In this document: piece after piece, positions 48,896 to 61,830 of the stretch
How the letters are laid out: each line of letters opens with the position of its first letter
Position numbering within the stretch: the first letter of the stretch is position 1
Source of the DNA: Blastomyces gilchristii SLH14081
Taxonomy: Eukaryota > Ascomycota > Eurotiomycetes > Onygenales > Ajellomycetaceae
NCBI RefSeq assembly: GCF_000003855.2
Contig: NW_003101666.1
Coordinates: 518,678-582,677, forward strand
Length of the DNA: 64,000 bases
Reading direction: 5' to 3'
Notes under the pieces: generated by a model
Seen by the model: only the letters and a program-made list of their open reading frames with translations
What the model was told of the DNA's origin: nothing
Database searches by the model: none
Position numbers and translations under genes: made by a program

Positions 48896-49679
48896 TGTGA
48901 TGAGCTGCGCCTGATCAATTATATAGACTATTTCATTACACTTCACAGATTTCATTAAAAGCTCTGATTCTCAGTTATTGATTCTTGGTTAAAAAACTCA
49001 TGAAATTTCTATTCTTCCATCTCAAAGCTTTACTATGTATGCATATAAATATTCACTCTGATCACTGATTTCTAGACTGACCATGTGACCATGTCTGAGA
49101 TCAGAATCAGATTTTTTGATAGTTTCATTATCAATTTAACTGATCTCATTACACAGTTTTAACATTAGATAGTAGTCTCATACTGTTTCAGTGAGACTTA
49201 CTGTCTACTCTCATCACATTTTTCAATTGAAACCATGATTTTCACTTCTCAATTTAAATTATTTTTATTGCTTTAAATGACTTTAAATCTCATTTGAGTA
49301 TTATCAAAAAGTGTTACTTTTTAAAAAATTAAAAATAGTTTAAAAAAAACCTTAAAATGTCTAAAAATAGTAATTTTATACTAAGAATGAGACTAAATAA
49401 GATTAAATGAAATCACTTTCTTATTTTTTTCAAGTTATGATTTCATTTTAAGATCTCATATATAGTCACTTTACATGTTTTTTTAATGACTAGTCTCAGC
49501 AGAATTCATGCTAAGAAATGTATGAGATCAGACTAAATGAGATCAAATGTGAAATTTATGATCTTAGTGACTAGTCTACTGATTCCCGCACTTTCTCTTT
49601 CTTTTCTTCTCTAATGTTTTTCACTTTGTTATATAAGATCTATATATTATATCAATCTATTCAGTGTAGATCTCTTACA
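48896..49679 (+). repeat. 3' LTR of G2 (interrupted by MITE B)
   Basis: Starts TGTGATGAGCTGCGCC and ends CTCTTACA at 49679. MITE B and its 8-bp duplication account for 514 bp, leaving 270 bp, the same as the reassembled 5' LTR length. Confidence 0.85.
49073..49578 (-). mobile_element. 506-bp MITE copy B
   Basis: Reverse orientation, TAGACTGACC to TAGTCTA. It is inserted in the 3' LTR of G2. Duplication CTGATTTC / CTGATTCC. Heavily mutated (TGAGATCAGAATCAG for TGGGACCAGGACCAG). Confidence 0.95.
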
Positions 49680-50981
49680 AATTCAATCTTTATATCTATG
49701 ATATGAGTTATTAAGCTGATAATAAGATTCTTTATTAATCTAGTAGAAGATGAAACAACACTTTTCAATGAAAATAACACACTCACTAGAGAGAGTGTAA
49801 GTTATTGATTAAGTATAACAGATAATACAATCTGTTATAGATAAGTAATTCTTATAATAGAAAAGAGAGAATCTACTGTAAGATTAATAAATTTCATTAT
49901 AGATATTAAGATAACTACACAATATTAAGTTAAAACTCTATACTCAGATAATGAAGAAGAGTTCAAAAGTCAAGAACTTAAGACCTACTATCAGAATAAA
50001 GAAATAGTGTATGAAATAACTACATCTGACACATCATAATTAAATAACTCAGTGAAATATGTAAATTGAATAGTTGTAGAAAAGACATAAAGTCTACTAT
50101 TTAATAGTGAATTAGAAAGAGAACTTTAAGATGAAGTAATATAAGCTGTGATTATAATAATTAACACATTCTCAATATTAATGAAGATATTTGAATATAA
50201 GAAAGAAATATTATTTATATCTTTTAAAGCTTGAACTGAGATGTAATCTTCTGTTCATTGAATACAGAGATGAGAATGCAAGGTCTATAAGAAGAATTTA
50301 AAAGTATTGAATAAGCTCATGAATAGAACTAATAGTAAGAAATAATAGCTAGTTGAATATTAAGAATTATATTAATATTATGTATGAGATTCTGTTGCAC
50401 ACTGTCTTGAGATTGTATGAGATGTCATATATTTAATGAAGCTCTTGACATGAGTGTAAATACATCTGTAAATATAATGAGAGAATTCAATGAATTGTCT
50501 AATAAATTGAACATTCTGAATGTTAGAAAGAGATGATAACACTGTTCTCTAAGAAGACTTATAAAGAAAAAGTCAGATATTTTAAAAATGATTATTAATA
50601 AGAACTTAGAGAATGTAATTGATTCAATCTATCTTCTAGATAATGAGACACAGCTTGTCATGAATAAAGAGTCTGAAGACTCTGTTAATAAGAATAATTC
50701 TATTCTAAGTATTCTGACAGACTGATTAACTACACTGATAGAAGTTAAAAGAAGCTCAGACTGAGACTATTAACATAAGATAATGAAAAAGAAGATTAAG
50801 ATATTTGAACAGAAGAAGATATATATTATTATTAAGAAGATCTCAGAAATGAATATTCTTACAGATAAATAAGTATATAATCAGAAATTTAATAATAAGA
50901 GAGAAATCATCTGTTTTAAAGCTTACTGAGTGATTAGAGAGTTTTTATAATAGCAGAGTATTCATTATATAAGATTATATA

Positions 50982-51487
50982 TAGACTGGCCGCTGAAATT
51001 ATGAATTTCATATTTAATCTTATTTAATCTGATCTTATACATTTCTTGATGTGAATCCCGCTGGGACTAGTCATTAAAAAAACATGTAAAGTGACTATAT
51101 ATGAGATCTTAAAATGAAACCATGACTTGAAAAAAATGAGAAAGTGATTTCATTTGATTTCATTTAGTCTCATTCTTAGCATGAAGTTACTATTTTTAGA
51201 CATTTTAAGGTTTTTTTTAGACTATTTTTAATTTTTTAAAAAGTAACACTTTTTGATAACACTCAAATGAGATTTAAAGTCATTTAAAGCAATAAAAATA
51301 ATTTAAATTGAGAAGTGAAAATCATGATCTTATTTGAAAAATGTAATAAGAGTAGACAGTAAGTCTCACTGAAACAGTATGAAACTACTATCTAATGTTA
51401 AAACTGTGTAATGAGATTAATTGAATTGATAATGAGACTATCAAAAAATCTGATTCTAATCTCAGACACGGTCACACAGTCAGTCTA
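50982..51487 (+). mobile_element. 506-bp MITE copy C
   Basis: Forward orientation, TAGACTGGCC to CAGTCTA, in copia C1 pol. Perfect duplication ATTATATA on both sides. Heavily mutated. Confidence 0.95.
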
Positions 51488-51872
51488 ATTATATACTGTA
51501 GTAGTATCAGAGTCTATATTGCGTAGCCTATTCACTATATCAACTGTTAAAGAATGAAAGGTTAAATCAATTGACTATATATCTGTGTTTTTGAACAATA
51601 TATTATCTCAGAATGAGATAATCTATATACAACTACTTACAGATATTAAATATAACAGAGAGAACTTGATAAGACTACTTCATCAGAGTCTATATAAAAT
51701 AAAGTAAGCTGTAAGAGTATGATATTTTCTCACAATAAAGTATCTGACTATATTAAAGTTTAAGATATCATCTTATAACAGTGAATTTCTATATCACTCT
51801 ATTCATAAGATTTATCTGATATTGCATGTTAATAATTGTCAGATGACAGAATCTTAAGAACAGTAATTAAAC

Positions 51873-52378
51873 TAGACTGACTGTGTGACCGTGTCTAAGA
51901 TCAGAACCAGATTTTTTGATAGTCTCATTATCAATTCAACTGATTTCATTACACAGTTTTAACATTAAATAGTAGTTTTATACTGTCTCAGTAAGACTTA
52001 CTGTCTACTCTTATCACATTTTTCAAATAAGATTATGATTTTCACTTCTCAATTTAAATTATTTTTATTGCTTTAAATGACTTTAAATCTCATTTGAGTG
52101 TTATCAAAAAGCATTACTTTTTAAAAAATTAAAAATAGTCTAAAAAAAACCTTAAAATGTCTAAAAATAGTAACTTTGTATCAAGAATGAAACTAAATGA
52201 GATCAAATGAGATCACTTTCTCATTTTTTTCAAGTCATGGTTTCATTTTAAGATCTCATATATAGTCACTTTGCATGTTTTTTTAATGACTAGTCCCAGC
52301 GGGATTCACATCAAGAAATGTATAAGATCAGATCAAATGAGATCAAATGTGAAATTCATAATCTCAGCGGCCAGTCTA
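51873..52378 (-). mobile_element. 506-bp MITE copy D
   Basis: Reverse orientation, TAGACTGACTG to GGCCAGTCTA, in copia C1 pol between RT and RNase H. Duplication AATTAAAC / AATTAGAC. Confidence 0.95.
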
Positions 52379-53542
52379 AATTAGACTGAGTATTAAGAGA
52401 GATTGCAAAGAGATTTAAGACAAAGAATATCAAAGAGATCAAGTTATATCTTGAAATAAAGATTAAATGTCAGAGAAATAATAATCTAGTGATTATACAG
52501 AGCTGCTATATTGAGAAGATTCTTAAAGATTTCAGTATAAATAAGATAAATTCAGCTGATACTCTGATAATAGCTGATATATAACTGAAATTCTTATCTG
52601 ATGAGAGAAGAGAATTAAATAATAACTTTACAGCTATAAGATATTATCAAGAATTGAAATCATTGCAATATTTAATCTCAAGCAGTCAGTCAGATCTGAT
52701 GTTTATAGTCAACTATCTCTTGTATTTTAACTTGTATTTATATAAAGTATGTTGAGCAGTGTTGAAGCATATTCTACATTATATTAAGAAGATAAAAAAC
52801 TATGATATATTATACAGAAAGAAGATTAGTGATGAGAATCTAAGTTCTGTAATATACTATAATTCAGACTAAGCAGAGGTAGATTCTTAATACAAATCAA
52901 CTATTAGCTATATTATATTAATTAATAAGTCACTGATCTCATAGCAGTTACAGAGACAGATATCTATCATTAAATCAATCACAGAAGCTGAATATATTGC
53001 AGTTAGTAAGACAGCTTATAAGATAATCTGATTGAATAATATGTTATATAACACTAAGTTAATGAATGATGAAAAAGTGAAAATATACTTATATCTATAA
53101 GTTGATAATAAGAGAGTAATTGATCTAGCAAAGAAGAAATTCTTAACATGAAGATTATATCATATCAAGATTAGATATCATATTCTTCACAATTTAATTG
53201 AAAAAGAGAAAATTATGATAAAACATGTTAATTCTATAGTGAATATAGCTGACAGTCTTACTAAGTCACTGATAAAGCCTGCATTTAAATATTTTATCAA
53301 AAGAATTGATATTTAGAAAATTGAGAAGAAGAAATGATTAAATGATAATAATAATACAGCAGATCAATGAATTTTGTATGTATTTCTTAATTTTTACAGT
53401 TATTACTATACAGATATCTTTTCTAATGAGAAAATCAGAGTCTAATTGATATAATTAATTATTATTACATTTTTGAAAGAGTTGAGAATGAAGAAGGCTC
53501 TGAGTGACAGCTTATTATAGATCATAGTGTAGTAAGAAGAGA

Positions 53543-54323
53543 TGTTAATAATTACTACATCTATTCTAGTTATATACTATCTCAATCTATTTAGTGTAAC
53601 TCGCGTAGTTAGATTATAACATAATAATATTATTCTTTAAGATCTACTCTAGTCACGTGCCATCTCAATCTATTCATTTAGTGTAACTCGTGTAGATAGA
53701 TTACATATATATAACTAAACTGACCGTGTGACTGTGTCTGAGATCAGAATCAGATTTTTTGATAGTCTTATTATTAATTTAACTGATCTCATTACACAGT
53801 TTTAACATTAGATAGTAGTCTTATACTGTCTCAGTAAGACTTACTGTCTACTCTTATTACATTTTTCAAATAAGATTATGATTTTCACTTCTCAATTTAA
53901 ATTATTTTTATTGCTTTAAATGACTTTAAATCTTATTTAAGTGTTATCAAAAAGTGTTACTTTTTAAAAAATTAAAAATAGTCTAAAAAAAACCTTAAAA
54001 TGTTTAAAAATAGTAACTTTATACTAAGAATAAGACTAAATGAAATTAAATGAGATTACTTTCTCATTTTTTTCAAGTCATGATTTCATTTTAAGATCTC
54101 ATATATAATCACTTTACATGTTTTTTTAATAACTAGTCTCAGTGGGATTCACACTAAGAAATGTATGAGATCAGATCAAATGAAATTAAACATGAAATTC
54201 ATGATCTCAGCGGTCAGTTTACATACAATATAATAATATTATTCTTCAAGAGATTATAAAGCTCTTCATAAGTAATGAATAACTGTAATAATATGTAAAT
54301 TGACATCTTCACACATTATTACA
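53543..54323 (+). repeat. central LTR apparently shared by copia C1 and C2
   Basis: This follows a purine tract (AAGAAGAGA) at the end of C1 and precedes C2 gag. About 98 bp of LTR (53543-53640) is followed by a second LTR start (ATCTACTCTAGTCACGTGCC) and, after MITE E, the remaining LTR to TTATTACA at 54323. Only one LTR lies between the two internal regions, as expected after LTR-LTR recombination, with an internal duplication of roughly 90 bp. Confidence 0.7.
53716..54221 (-). mobile_element. 506-bp MITE copy E
   Basis: Reverse orientation, TAAACTGACC to GGTCAGTTTA, inside the central copia LTR. Duplication TATATAAC / CATACAAT; all three differences are C/T transitions. Confidence 0.9.
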
Positions 54324-55383
54324 AGTGTGTCTAGATAATTTATTAAGTGATTGAACTTATGATTAATCTAAGATCTGAGAAAATGTCTGATTTAATAAAA
54401 GAATATATATCTTCAAGATAAAGAAATAAGAAAACATCAGAGCAGTAAATACAAGATCACAGATCACTGCTAATATTAATAATAAATTAGAAGATAACTC
54501 TCAAAGTATTTAAACTGAATAAAATTATTGCAGAGAAACAGTCTAATAAGTTCAATAAATATGAAAACTCAGTTGAAGATATCAGTGAGATATTAGATAA
54601 TATAGAGAGCTTAAGTAATTAGAATAATAATAGTTCTATAAGTAAGAAGACTTGTATAAGACTTGAAATTGCAAGACTTCAGCATGAGATTAAGTGAATA
54701 AAGATTAGTAGAGATAAGACTCTTATAGATAATAAGATAAAAGTAGATCTGATAAAATATTTTCAATGAAAAGAGAAGATATCTGTTATAATAAAAGTTC
54801 TTAAAGAATTTAGAAGTTAAGTAAGACTTATTAAAAGATTAATAGTTCTCACTGAATTCATTAACTACTTAATATAAAGAGAGGAAATTCTTTTAACTAT
54901 AGAGTAGTCTGAAACTGATAATATTCTTAAAGATAATAATCTTGATAAGAATATTACTATAAATATATAATATTTCTGAAAAGAATACAATTTTTGATTA
55001 TATAATTATATATAATCTGTAATTGTTCTGCAGATCAAGATCTATTTTACTATACTTAAGAAATTCAAATTATTTACTTATACTCTATAAACTATTATAG
55101 AGAATAACTTTTCTAAAAGATTTACTATCTGCAGAACTTATCTATTTAAAAAACTGATTAGTATAACTACTGAGTTAAAAGACTTAGATTATACTTTTAT
55201 TAAATATCTGATTATTATAAGAACTGATTATATTTATCTAGAATATAAGATTTCAGATATTATATTTTTCAACAGACTGCTTACAGAAGTTAACAGAGAT
55301 TAAGTCTCATTTATAAGAAATTAAATAAATTAAATTGATAAGAATAATACTTAACTCTTAGAGAATAATTTTATAAGTCTATA

Positions 55384-55689
55384 TATGACGGGCTGCGCCT
55401 GATCAATTATATAGACTATTCCGCTCCACTTCATAGATTCTTTCACTTCACTCTCGAACACATACACTCCGATCCTCGGTCACTCTTGATCACTGATTCT
55501 CAGCTGCTACAAACATGTATAGATTCTTCTGCTCTGAAGCTTCATTACATACATCATCATATACATGTATAAATATTCACTCTGATCACTGATTTCTACA
55601 CTTTCTCTTTCTTTTCTTCTCTAATGTTTTTCTCTTTGTTATATAAGAGCTATATATTATACTAATCTATTCAGCGTAGGCCTCTTACA
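55384..55689 (+). repeat. 5' LTR of G3
   Basis: 306 bp, starting TATGACGGGCTGCGCC (TG mutated to TA) and ending CTCTTACA. Confidence 0.88.
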
Positions 55690-57433
55690 CTAGAAAAACA
55701 TTCATCATCTTCTTATTAGAAATAATTATTCATATATCATCTTCTCATCAGAAACAATTATTTATTGAGAGATATCTGAACATGTAATAACATGTAAGAA
55801 AGAGAAACACAGTTAAGTGAACACTGAGTTCTCAGATAGAAGCTTGCTCATCAGTCACTCTGACCCTGTAATAAGATCTTACAAAGAGAATGTCAGTGAA
55901 AGATTCAAGAGTTCTGATACTCAGATATATAAGATATTCATACAATTACACTTCTTCAGATTTCACAGATATCACATATCTGATAAATGATATAATCATA
56001 TCTAATAATAATATGAGAGAATTTCTGAACATGAGTATAGACACAGTGTCACAGTGACTCTAAGTAATGTTGAAACTATAATAACAATAAATAGCTGATA
56101 TACATGCAACTCAATAACATCAATATAAAGAGATTCAATAATTATTATAACAAGAAACTCATGCAATTTTAACATCTACAGAATTGAATATAAAAGCACT
56201 GAAAGAACACTTAGATGCTCTTATATATTTCAATACTTTCAATCTCACTCTCTACTCATTATGAAGAATGAAAATACTCATAAAACTGAGTATAGATGAA
56301 GATGCTATTGATTTGCTAATCAATCAAGATTGATATATCAATGAACAATTGAAGAATTGTGTGAAACAGAAGTTTCATTCATGAATGAAAGCATATGAAT
56401 CAGTGTTGTGAATACCTGATAATATCATGAAATATCTTGATATTCTGTTTCAAGACACTGTTATGCAACAGAAGACATTAGATTGATTACAGAGTGTCTG
56501 ACAGAGAAACACTTCTCTTACAACATTCATTTCTGACTTCAATACTAAGATTCTAGAAGCAGATGATCAATCTTGAGAGAATCAAATAAAGATTAGCATG
56601 CTTAAGAAGACATTAACTTTCAAACTCTTACAGAGTCTTGTAAGTGTAGATAAAGATCAGACTTATAAAGACTTCTGCACATAGCTTCAGATATTGAATG
56701 ACTGTCTTATCAAGCTCAAGAGTATACAGAACAGTGATAGAAGACATTACATCTCAGTCACTTATATACTTACACTGAAGAGAAGTAACAGCAATGATAC
56801 AGATGTTATGAACTGAATAGATTCAAATATCTATATACAAGCAAGAGTCTTCACTGTTCAAACAGACTTTCAAGTTTCTAAGATCACTCTCAAAGAAGTC
56901 ACTGATCAATATTAATAAGAAGTGTACATTAACTGTAATCAATCAGAACACATTGCTTTCAACTGTCAATCAATCTATATATCTTCATACTTGAGAGAAA
57001 GATCAGTGTCTTCTCATTTGAAGAAGAGATCAGCATCTGTTCACATCAACCACATTACATTAAAGAAAGATTCAGAAGATAACTATGAGAATATCTCAGT
57101 GAAACAGAGAAAAGATTAGCTTCTGTTCAAATTTGTAAACAGAAGCTTGAAGAGATTGAATAATAATAATTTAAAGAGAAAATAACAATGAATGCAATTC
57201 TTGTATCTACTGTGATTGATAATATATATAATATGAAAGCTATGATAGACAGTGGTCTATGTTACTATATAATGATAAAATCTTCAGTTGTAAGATATTA
57301 TAATCTTCAGTGTATCTCTTTATCAAAATCTTGACTTCTTGCAGGATTTGATGATCTGAAAGATGTTTGTATCTATTATATGATGAAACTAAATATAGAT
57401 GTGAGAGAATATCAATATGAAGATGTCTATGCA

Positions 57434-57939
57434 TAGACTGGCCACCGGGACCATGAATTTCACATTTGATCTCATTTGGTCTGGTCTCATACATTTCTTG
57501 GCGTGAATCCCGCTGGGACTGGCTATCAAAAAAACATGTAAAGTGACTATATATCAGATCTTAAAATGGAACCATGACTTGAAAAAAATGAGAAAGTGGT
57601 CTCATTTGGTCCCATTTAGTCCCATTCTTGGCATAAAGTTACTATTTTTAGACATTTTAAGGTTTTTTTTAGACTATTTTTAATTTTTTAAAAAGTAACA
57701 CTTTTTGATAACGCTCAAATGAGATTTAAAGTCATTTAAAGCAATAAAAATAATTTAAATTGAGAAGTGAAAATCATGGTCTCATTTGGAAAATGTGACA
57801 AGAGTAGACAGTAAGTTCCACTGGGACAGTATGAGACTACTATCTAATGTTAAAACTGTGTAATGAGATCAGTCGAATTGGTAATGAGACTATCAAAAAA
57901 TCTGGTCCTGGTCTCAGACACGGTCACACGGTCAGTCTA
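57434..57939 (+). mobile_element. 506-bp MITE copy F (least mutated class)
   Basis: Forward orientation, TAGACTGGCCACCGGGACC to GGTCAGTCTA, in G3. Perfect duplication TCTATGCA. It keeps CC and GG pairs (CCCGCTGGGACTGG) although its host is mutated, so it probably arrived after the host's mutation. Confidence 0.95.
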
Positions 57940-58975
57940 TCTATGCATATAAAGTTGATAATCTCAATTATAATCTTATGTTAGAACTTATCTGACTATC
58001 TGAATAACATATCTTACTGAATGCTTAAAACAGAAGCTTGATATTCTCTAATGATGATAGAATTCACAAAGATAATATTCATAAGACTATGAATCTTACA
58101 CAGATCTCTGTCAATACTTACAAAATACTCTGAAAAAGAAGTTATTATCAAAATCATTAACAGAGTCACTAACAAGTTTACTGATAGCAGAATCATATAT
58201 CAATCTATTTCATCAGTCTGGTCAATATCAAAAAGGCTCTAGAAAAGTTATCTCATATTACAATAACAGATTCTTGTACAAAACTCTCTCAATAATATCA
58301 TGAATATCTAGATGTTTTCTGATAAGATAATATTACAAACATACTCTTCTTACAAGATTCTGAAGTGAATCACAGTATCAAGTTGAAGAAAAAGAATGAT
58401 AAGAACTCTGAATCATCATGAAACTCTCTTTATAATATATCTCAAGATGAACTTCTTCTTCTTCAAAAGACACTTAATGATCTGTTGAATAAAGAATTCA
58501 TATATATTAGCAACTCTTCTGCTGCAGCCTCTATTCTCTTTGCAAAGAAATCAGATAAAGAACTTCAGTTCTGTGTAAATTATTGAGAATTGAACAGATT
58601 AACAAAGAAAGATTATTATTCTTTATCTCTTATCAATGAAACTCTAGCTTGCATTGAATAGGCTCAATAATTTACAAAGTTAGATATCATCACTGTATTT
58701 CATAAGATTCACATCACTGAAGAAGATGAGTGACTTACAGTATTTTAAACACAATATAATCTCTTTGAATAAGTAGTCACACTCTTTGAACTGATCAATA
58801 CTCTTAGTACATTTCAGAAGTATATTAACTGAGTACTTTGAGACTTTCTTAATAAATTTATATCTACTTATCTAGATAACATTCTCATCTTCACTGATGA
58901 ATTCAGAAAGAAATATTAAGAGCATATACAAAGAGTATTACAATAACTATAAGAAGCAGAACTATCAATTGATAT

Positions 58976-59481
58976 TAGACTGACCGTGTGACCGTGTCTG
59001 GGACCAGGACCAGATTTTTTGATAGTCTCATTACCAATTCGACTGATCCCATTACACGGTTTTAACATTAGATAGTAGTCCCATACTGTCCCAGTGGGAC
59101 TTACTGTCTACTCTTGTCACATTTTCCAAATGGGACCATGATTTTCACTTCTCAATTTAAATTATTTTTATTGCTTTAAATGACTTTAAATCTCATTTGA
59201 GCATTACCAAAAAGTGTTACTTTTTAAAAAATTAAAAATAGTCTAAAAAAAACCTTAAAATGTCTAAAAATAGTAACTTTATGCCAAGAATGAGACTAAA
59301 TGGGACCAAATGAAACCACTTTCTCATTTTTTTCAAGTCATGGTTTCATTTTAAGATCTGATATATAGTCACTTTACATGTTTTTTTGATAGCCAGTCCC
59401 AGCAGGATTCACGTCAAGAAATGTATGAGACCAGATCAAATGAGATCAAATGTGAAATTCATGGTCCCAGCGGCCAGTCTA
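58976..59481 (-). mobile_element. 506-bp MITE copy G (least mutated class)
   Basis: Reverse orientation, TAGACTGACCGTGTGACC to GGCCAGTCTA, in G3. Perfect duplication ATTGATAT. It retains CTGGGACCAGGACCAG, so it serves as the best reference for the family. Confidence 0.95.
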
Positions 59482-61830
59482 ATTGATATTGACAAGTGTG
59501 ATTTCAAAGTCAAGAGTACTAAATACTTAGATTTCATTATAGAAGCTGATAAGAGAATCTAAATGAATTCTGAGAAGATCTCTGCTATTCTTAAATGAGA
59601 GACTCTGTGTACTGTGAAAGATATACAAAGCTTCATCAGATTTACTAACTTCTATCAGTGATTTATATAAAACTTCTCAGATATTACAAGATCACTTACA
59701 GAACTCACTAAGAAAGACTTAGTATTTTAATAATCAGCAGACACTGAAGCTGTATTTATACAGATGAAGAAAATATTCATTAATACCTCTCTACTGATAA
59801 CATTCAATTCTAATTATAAGACAGTTGTTAAAGATAATTTCTCTGACTATATAACAGAAGAAGTGATATTATAATATAATGATGAAGATATTCTATGATT
59901 ATATATTTTCATATTTAAGAAACTGAGTTCTGCTGAATACAATTATGAGATCTATGATAAGAAACTTCTCACAATTATATACTGTTTAGAAGAATGAAAC
60001 TCTGAACTCTGAAGTATCTCTGAATTTAAGATAGTCACAGATTATAAGAATCTCAAATACTTCATAACTATCTATAAACTCACTGAATGATAGATGCAAT
60101 GATCTGAGTTCTTAAGTCACTTTCATTTTATAATACACTATCATTCTGACAGTCAGAACTTGATGACAGATGCTCTCTCATAATAAGAGTAAGATATATC
60201 ATTCAATATAACAGATACTCACTGAATGAATCAAGAGTATCAGCTCTTGAATCTGAAGATACTAGTTAATCAAGATGAAACAGCTCATGACACTATACAT
60301 ACTTCTCTGATTAGAACTGTTACTGATATCTCAACTTCTTCTGAACCTATATTAGATAAGCTATGATATACAGCAGCTCAAACTGATGAACTTCTCTAAA
60401 CACTCACTAAAGAAGTATAACAAGAAGTACTCTGATTTCCTTCAGAATTATATATAAGAACTGACATCTCAGAATGTTTAATTAATGATAATAACACTCT
60501 ACAATTCTATGAGTAACACTGAATTTCCCACTCTGAATTCTTACACACTCAGATAATATAAGAGATACATAATTCATATATAACTGATTATTCAGGCTGT
60601 GAACAACTGTATAGAATAATCTCTCAAGAGTTCTATTAACCTGAGATATTAAACAGCATCAGACACTTCATTTGAAACTGTAACTACTGTTCTTTCATTA
60701 TCTTATGAAAGAACTGTAGAAAAGATCTACTGAAATCACTCAATGTTTCTAATAGAATCTGATGAGATATAGTGATTGACTTCACTATTGATTTATCTAA
60801 GAGTAAGAGTTATAGAAACATTCTGATCATCATTGACTGACTAAGTAAAGATATAATATTAAAATCTTGTAATAAGATAAATGCTAAACAAGTCACTGAA
60901 GCCTTCTTACAGAGTTCATTCTATCAGATGCATGAATTATCAAGATCAATAGTATCAGATTAAGACTGTTAATTTGTAAGTACTCTCTGAACAAGAATCT
61001 GTCAAGTTTTTAAGATTATACACTGTCTGTCAACTATCTATCACTCTGAGACTGATAATGCATCAGAATTAATAATTCAGACTGTAAAGAACTATCTCTG
61101 TAAGTTCTGTAATCACTTATAAGATGATTGACATGATCTGCTTCTACATATAGAGGTCACTATCAATGAATGAGATATCATTTCAACAGATATAAGCCTG
61201 TTCTTTCTTATATACAGTTATCACATGAAGGTGTTGAATCTTCTAGAGATCACACAGTTTATATCAGACCTTTGCAGTCTGATTCAGATTGCTGATAATA
61301 TAGTAATGAAGCTTCAAGATACCTGTGATTGAGCAGAGGCCTTCATAATAACTGTAAAACAAGATCAAGAGAATTAAATCAATATTCACTAAGACTCTGC
61401 TGAATAATATAAGATAGAAGATCTGATATAATTGAATCTTAAGAATATATAAATCACACATTCATCTCATACACTAGATTATCGCCATGTCAGGTATAAA
61501 GTGATAGAAGTTCTAGATAGTCACAACTACTGTCTTGACACATTATCAGAAATTCATAATGTATTTCACACAAGCTTGCTCTGCTGTGCTATCACTGATC
61601 TGTTCTCTTCTCAACTGACTTCTGACTGACAGTTATCAGACATCATAGAAGAAGATAATGAGCTTGAGTGAGAGATTGAAAATATTCTCAATGAGAGATC
61701 TCACAGCTGCAGCTGATAATATCTTATGAAATAAGTCAGCTATAATCAACTGATCTGAACTCTGAGTTCTGTGTTATCTGAAACAGCAATTCTTGACTGA
61801 TGAGAACTGCTTCTGAAAGAGAGAAACTAA

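Larger units (their letters stand above)
37695..49679 (+). mobile_element. Ty3/gypsy chromovirus G2 (split by G1)
   Basis: This gypsy element sits inside copia C1. Its 5' LTR is split by G1 into 37695-37831 and 43619-43751 (270 bp in total). Internal DNA is 43752-48895. The 3' LTR is 48896-49679 with MITE B inside, again 270 bp once the MITE and its duplication are removed. Flanks are CATTC (left) and AATTC (right), 4 of 5 matching. Pol order is protease, RT (YLDN for YLDD near 46397), RNase H, integrase and a C-terminal chromodomain (about 48700-48840). Stops throughout make it dead. Confidence 0.9.
34486..53640 (+). mobile_element. Ty1/copia retrotransposon C1 (mutated, with nested insertions)
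   Basis: This is a degenerate copia element in plus orientation. The 5' LTR is about 34486-34702; it may start at 34530, because a 22-bp unit is repeated three times there. Gag runs from about 34750 and is interrupted by the SINE at 35355. A zinc-knuckle relic is at about 36835-36893, and the protease-type ILDSESDTHI at 37063. The gag-pre-integrase frame is at 37132-37440, then the G2/G1 insertion. Integrase resumes at 49680, with SDNEEEFKSQELKTYYQNK near 49940. Reverse transcriptase follows, its YVDD motif mutated to HVNN at 51825. RNase H comes last (TEAEYIAVSKTAYKII near 53000; HIKIRYHIL near 53160). The order INT, RT, RNase H defines copia. Many stops make it inactive. Two MITEs (C and D) lie in its pol. 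Confidence 0.9.
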
